This document shows positions 58,370 through 64,000 of a stretch of 64,000 nt of DNA, piece after piece; the first letter of the stretch is position 1, and each line of letters starts with the position of its first letter. A program made the translations under genes and the position numbers. Below the pieces are notes generated by a model that did no database searches, was not told the origin of the DNA, and saw only the letters and a program-made list of their open reading frames with translations. Source of the DNA: Cryptomeria japonica (Eukaryota > Streptophyta > Pinopsida > Cupressales > Cupressaceae); NCBI RefSeq assembly GCF_030272615.1, contig NC_081412.1, positions 540,906,335 to 540,970,334 of the forward strand, written 5' to 3'.

Positions 58370-59510
58370 TCATTTTTTTTTCCTATCACCTCCTTTATCT
58401 ATCACTTGTCTATCTATACTTATATAATATATTTTATCTATCTCTTTCTTTTCTACTTATGCCACTTATTTTCTCATCCCATCTAGATAAATAATTTCTC
58501 AAGTTACATGCATCTCTGCATATATCTTCATCTTTCTATTCCTATCTCTCCCTCTCCCACTCCATCATTGTCACTCCTTATTTCTATACTTCTCTCCAAT
58601 AATCTCTCTTCTCTCTATTTATCTCCCTCCTCTACCTTATCCTACCTATACTTATATATTACTTTTCTCTATCACCTCCTTTCTCTCCCTATCTTGTCCC
58701 CTCTATCTCTATATCCCTATAGATATGTCTTCATGTATATTTATATCTCATTATCTCTAAATCTCACTTATTCACTCCATCTCTCCCTCCATTTGTCTTA
58801 CTCTCTCTATCACTTTCTATCCATATCCATCTCTATCTCCATCTCTTTCCCTATCAATCTCTATTTTCACATGTTCCTCTATCTTTATATATCTTCTTCT
58901 ATACATGATCAATCTACTTCTTTGTCTCTTCCTCTATCGCCCTCTTGAAGTATCTTTCCCTTTCTCTACCTTTATCTCTTTATTTGCTCCATCTTTATAT
59001 ATCTCTAGCTCTCTCCCCACATCCTTCTCTATAGTGCCTTTATATATCTCTATATCTCCCTCTTTCTCTCTCTCCCTCTCTATCTATCCCTATCTATAAT
59101 CTTTATCTCTCTTTCTCACTCTCTTGCACTATCTACATCTCTCTATCTATCGATATTTATCTTCCTTTATATCTCTCTATCTCTTCCTTTTTTTTATCTC
59201 TCTCTTTACCCCTCTTTATCCATTTTTCTCCATCTCTTCATATATTTATCTTTGTCTTTACCTCTCTCTTTCTCTATATCTATTCATCTCCCTCTCCCTT
59301 TATCTTCATTTTTTTATCTCTATCATCCTCTCTCCTTTTTAATAACTAGATATGTCTACCTCTTTCTATCCATTCTTGTCCTTTAGTTTTTCTCCCTCTC
59401 ACTTCATACTCCTTAATATCTATATCTCTATTTATGTCCTTGTCCTTTAGTTCTTTTCCCTCTCTTTAGTTTTTTCATCTCTCTTCACCCTTATATCTCT
59501 CCTTATTTGA
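58370..59510. repeat. long degenerate CT-rich tract
   Basis: About 1.1 kb of CTCTATCTC, TTTATCTC and CCATCTCT words without a long pure (CT)n core. The pyrimidine strand is plus. It ends a few bases before the satellite begins. Frames rich in Ser, Leu, Ile and Tyr are translations of this simple sequence. Confidence 0.9.
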
Positions 59511-59514
59511 AACT

Positions 59515-62500
59515 TAGTATATATGGTCTCCCAATGGGTTATATCATGTCCTAAGGGGTCATAGAACATCATATGAGCCCTTAGGGCACAATATGACCCC
59601 TAATGACACCATATGGTCACCTAAGGGGTCATATGGTGTCTTAAGGGGTCATAAACCACCATATGACCCCTTAAGACACAATAAGACCCCTAATGACACC
59701 ATATGGTGTCCTAAGGGGCCCTAAGACACCAAGTGACCCCTTAGGACACCATACGACCCCTAATGACATAATGTGGCATCCTAAAGGGTCATATGGTGTC
59801 CTAAGGGGTCATAGGACATCATATGACCCCTTAGGACACCATACGATCCATAGCACCATATAGTGTCCCAAGGGGTCATATGGTGTCCTAAGGGGTCATA
59901 GAATGCTATATGACCCATTAGGACACAATACAACCCATGACAACACCTAAGGGGTCATAGGACACCATATGACCCCTTAGAATACCATACGACCCTTTAT
60001 GACACCATATGGTGTCCTAAGGGGTCATATGGTATCCTAAGGGGTCATATAACACCATATGACCCCTTAGAACACAAGAAGACCCCTAACAACATGGTAT
60101 AGTGTTCTAAGGGGTCATATGGTGTCATGAGACACCATATGACTCCTTAGCACACAATATGACCCCTAACGATACTTAAGGGGTCGTATGGTGTCCTAAG
60201 GGGTTATATGATGTCCTAGGAGCCTTTAGAACACAATATGACCCCTTATCACACCATACAACCCCTAACGACACCATATGGTGTCCTAAGGGGTCGTAAG
60301 ACACCATATAACCTGTTAGGACATAATATGACCCCTAACAACACCTAAGGGGTCATATTATGTCCTAAGGGGTCATAGGACACCATATGGCCCCTAAGGA
60401 CACTATATGGTGTACTAAGGGGTCATATTGTATCCTAAGGGGTGATATGACACCATATGACCCTTTAGCACACAATACGACCGTTATAGACACCGTATGG
60501 TATCCTAAGGGATCATATGGTGTCCTAAGGGGTCATATAACACCATATGACCCCTTAGGACACCATACAACACATAATGACCATATAGTGTCCTAAGGGT
60601 TCATATGGTGTCCTAAGGGGTCATATGGTGTCCTAAGGGGTCATAGGACACCATATGACCCCTTAGGAGATCATACGATCAATAACAACATAATATGGTG
60701 TCCTAGAGGGTCATAAAACACCATACAACCCATAACGATACTATATCATGTCCTAAGGGGTCATAAGACACAATATGACCCTATAGGACATAATATGACC
60801 CCTAACGATGTCATATAGTGTCCTAAGGGGTCATACAAAACCATATGACCCCATAGAACACCATATGACCCCTTAGAACACCATACGACCCTTTAAGACA
60901 CCATATGGTGTCCTAAGGGGTCATATGGTATCCTAAGGGGTCATATAAAACTATATGACCCCTTAGAACACAAGAAGACCCATAATGACACGATATGGTG
61001 TCCTAAGGGGTCATATGGTGTCACAAGACACCATATGACCCTTTAGGACACAATATGACCCCTATCAACATATAAGGGGTCATATGGTGTCCTGAGAGGT
61101 TACATGATGTCCTAGGAATCGTTAGGACACAATATGACCCCTTAGCACACCATACAACCCCGAACGACACCATATGGTGTCCTAAGGGGTCGTAGGACAC
61201 TATATGACCCGTTAGGATACAATATGACCCCTAACAACACCTAAGGGGTCATAATACACCATATGACACCTACCAACACTGTATGGTATCCTAAGGGGTC
61301 ATATTGTGTGCTAAGGGGTCATAGGACACCATATGACCCCTAATGACACAAAATGATGCCTAACGATACCTAAGGGGTCATATGGTGTTCTAAGGGGTCA
61401 TAGGACACCATATGACCCCTTAACACACCATACAACCCTTAATGACACCATATGGTGTCCTAAGGGGTCATATGGTGTCTTAAGGGGTCAGAGAACACCA
61501 TATGACCCCTTAGGACACCATACGATGCATAATGACACCCTATGGTGTCCTAAGGGGTCATAGGACACCATATAGCCCCTTAGGAGACCATACGACCCAT
61601 AACAACATAAAAATGGTGTCCTAAGGTGTCATAGAACACCATATGACCCCTTAGAACACCATACGACCCATAATGACACCATGTGGTGTCCTAAGGGGTC
61701 ATAAGACACAATATGACCCCTTAGGACATAATGTGACACCTAACAACGTCATATAGTGTCCTAAGGGGTCATAGGACACCATATGACCCCTTAGGACACA
61801 ATACGACCCCTTAGGACACAAAATAAACCCTAACAAAACCTAAGGGGCAATATAGTTTCCTAAGGGGTCATAGGACACCATATTACTCCTTAGCACACTA
61901 TACGACCCCTAATGACACCATATGGTGTCCTAAGGGGTCATAGAACACCATATGAACCCTTAGGACACCATACAACACATAACAACACCAAATGGTGTCC
62001 TAAGAGGTCATATGGTGTCCTAAGGGGTCATAGGACACCATTTGACCCCTTAGGACATAAGACGACCCCTTAGGACACAAAAAAAACCCTAACGATACCT
62101 AAGGGGCCATATAGTTTCCTAAGGGGCCATAGGACACCATATGACTTCTTAGCACACCATACGACCCCTAATGACACCATATGGTGTCCCAATGGGTCAT
62201 AGAACACCATATGACCCCTTAGGACACCATACAACACATAACAACACCAAATGGTGTCCTAAGGGGTCATATGGTGTCCTAAGGGGTCATAGGACACCAT
62301 ATGACCCCTTAGGAGACCATATGACCCATAACAACACCATATGGTGTCCTAAGGGGTCATAGAACACCATATGACCCCTTAGGACACCATATGATCCATA
62401 ATGATACCATATGGTGTCCTAAGGGATCATAAGACACCATATGACCCCGTATAACACAATATGACCCCTACCGACATCATATATTGTCCTAAGGGGTTAT

Positions 62501-63860
62501 AGGACACCATATGACCCCTTATAACACAATATGACCCCTAACAATGTCATATAGTGTCCTAAGGGGTTATATGGTGTCTTAAGGGGTTATAGAACACCAT
62601 ATGACCCCTTAGGATACCATAAAACCCATAACGATACCATATAATGTCCTAAGGGGTCATATGGTGTCCTAAATGGTCACAGGACACCATATGACCTCTT
62701 AGGACATAGTATGACCCATAAAAAAACCTAATGGATCATATGGTGTCTAAGGGATCATACGATGTCTTGTGACCCCTTAGGACATAATATGACCCCTTGG
62801 CACACCATACAACCCCCAACGACACCATATGGTGTCCTAAGGGGTCATAGGACACCATATGACTTGTTCGGACACAATATGACCCCTAAGAATACCTAAG
62901 GGGTCATATGATACCATATAACCCCTTAACACACCATATAACCCCTAACAACACCATATGGTGTCCTAAAGGCTCATAGAACACCATATGACCCCTTAGG
63001 ACACCATAAGACTTATAACAACATCATATGGTGTCCTAAGGTGTCATATGGTGCTCTAAAGGTTCACGAGACACCATATGACCCTTTAGAACACAATATG
63101 ACCCCTAATGACATCTGAGTGGTCATATGGTGTCCTAATGAGTCATATGATATCCTATGACCCTTTAAGATACAATATGAGCCCTTAGCACACGATATAA
63201 CCTCTAACTATTCCATATGGTATCCTAAGGGGTTATAAGATGCCATATGGTATCCAAAGGTGTTATAAGATACCATATGACCTGTTAGGACACAATATGA
63301 CCTCTAACGACACCTAAGGGGTCATAGGACACCTTATGAACCCTTAGGACACAATATAACCCCTAACAACATCTAATGGGTCATATGGTGTCCTAAGTGG
63401 TCATATGACATCCTATGACCCCTTAAGACACAATATGACCCCTTAGCACACCATACAACCCCTAATAATGCCATATGGTATCCTAAGGGGTCATAGGACA
63501 CCACATGACCTGTTAGAACATAATATGACCCCAAACGACACCTAAAGGATCATATATTGTCCTAAGGGGTCATAGGACACCATATGATCCCTTAGGACAC
63601 CATATGATCCATGATGACACCATATAGTGTCATAAGGGGTCATATGACACCATAGATGACCCCTTAGGACACAATATGACCCCTAAAGACACCTTAGGGG
63701 TCATATGGTGTCCTCAGTGGTTATATGATATCTTATACCCCTTAGCACACCATACAAACTTTAACGACACCATATGGTGTCCTAAGGGTTCATAGGATAC
63801 CATATGACCCCTTAGGACACCATACGACCCCTAACGACACCTAAGGGGTCATATGGTAAA
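59515..63860. repeat. palindromic satellite array, 4.3 kb
   Basis: The array is built from a 20-bp module, ATGGTGTCCTAAGGGGTCAT, and its exact reverse complement ATGACCCCTTAGGACACCAT, separated by short links such as ACGACCCCTAATGACACC. The modules are combined in units of about 70, 90 or more bp. The joins form CATATG-centred dyads, e.g. GACACCATATGGTGTC. Longer blocks are repeated: about 59976-60280 resembles 60880-61170 (shift near 900 bp) and about 61795-62010 resembles 62053-62268 (shift near 258 bp). The units are diverged by point changes. Open frames in it have no protein meaning. Confidence 0.95.
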
Positions 63861-64000
63861 GTTAGAGGTAAGGATAGGTATGATAGAGAGATGACATTTG
63901 GGGAAGAGAGAATTAGAGAGAGTTGGGGGTAATTAGGTGTTGGGAGGAGAGAGGGGATGGGAAAGTATCAACAAAGGGAGAGAGGGAGAGATGAGGAGAG
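63861..64000. repeat. GA-rich tract, runs off the window
   Basis: GGTAAGGATAGG, AGAGAGAT, GAGAGAATTAGAGAGAG, GGGAGAGAGG and similar words. The purine strand is plus, the reverse of the tract on the other side of the satellite. Confidence 0.8.

Noticed and set aside
60387-62362. Open frames with WCPKGSYGVLRGH-type repeats
   Set aside because: They are translation of the 20-bp satellite module, with no start context or conserved protein.
59515-63860. CRISPR-like array
   Set aside because: Repeats are directly joined, diverged and in both orientations, with no unique spacers, and the DNA is a plant genome.

Overview
The window is nuclear DNA from a land plant with a large, repeat-crowded genome, most probably a gymnosperm such as a conifer. 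The plant assignment rests on two plant-type UDP-sugar glycosyltransferase genes with full 44-residue PSPG boxes, three PLS-type pentatricopeptide-repeat (PPR) relics, an L1 LINE whose ORF1 looks DUF4283-like, Ty1/copia and Ty3/gypsy fossils, and a miniature LTR element. The gymnosperm assignment is inference from repeat load, low gene density and the look of the PPR relics. No species can be named from sequence alone.

Layout. 1-5150: a Ty3/gypsy fossil on the minus strand (gag, protease, an RNase H domain ahead of the reverse transcriptase, primer site and 5' LTR). 5155-7632: two GC-rich, non-autonomous hAT-like elements, each with an 8-bp target duplication and sharing an internal GC-rich module. 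7633-13435: copia RNase H fossil, short tandem repeats, two exons of a DUF815-type ATPase relic, a BED-finger hAT transposase start and a LINE 3' end. 13436-16860: AT-rich DNA, a LINE endonuclease relic and a decayed acidic/basic reading frame. 16865-19930: UGT copy A. 21885-32830: long GA and CT tracts around a nearly full-length L1 (24545-30640) and an unidentified 137-codon frame. 33120-38205: a copia fossil with two nested insertions, a 1.6-kb retroposon with a 15-17 bp target duplication and a 1.86-kb coding-free LTR element. 38460-53215: PPR relics, a TIR element, a 373-bp TRIM, CT tracts, a SINE-like unit and LTR-like pieces. 53340-55930: UGT copy B. 56401-59510: a tandem duplication, TIR relic, palindromes and a CT tract. 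59515-63860: a 4.3-kb satellite made of one 20-bp module in both orientations, with a pyrimidine tract on its left and the start of a purine tract on its right.

The only genes that look functional are the two intronless glycosyltransferases (18413-19834 and 54446-55861), both on the plus strand and about 36 kb apart. They lie in a dispersed duplication that includes roughly 1 kb or more of upstream DNA. They differ at about one residue in six, yet share a 139-bp stretch with no difference, which suggests gene conversion. A decayed third 5' end lies just upstream of copy A. Both resemble the zeatin O-glucosyltransferase (UGT93, group O) branch, but the substrate cannot be read from sequence. 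Everything else is mobile-element debris, satellite or AT-rich spacer.
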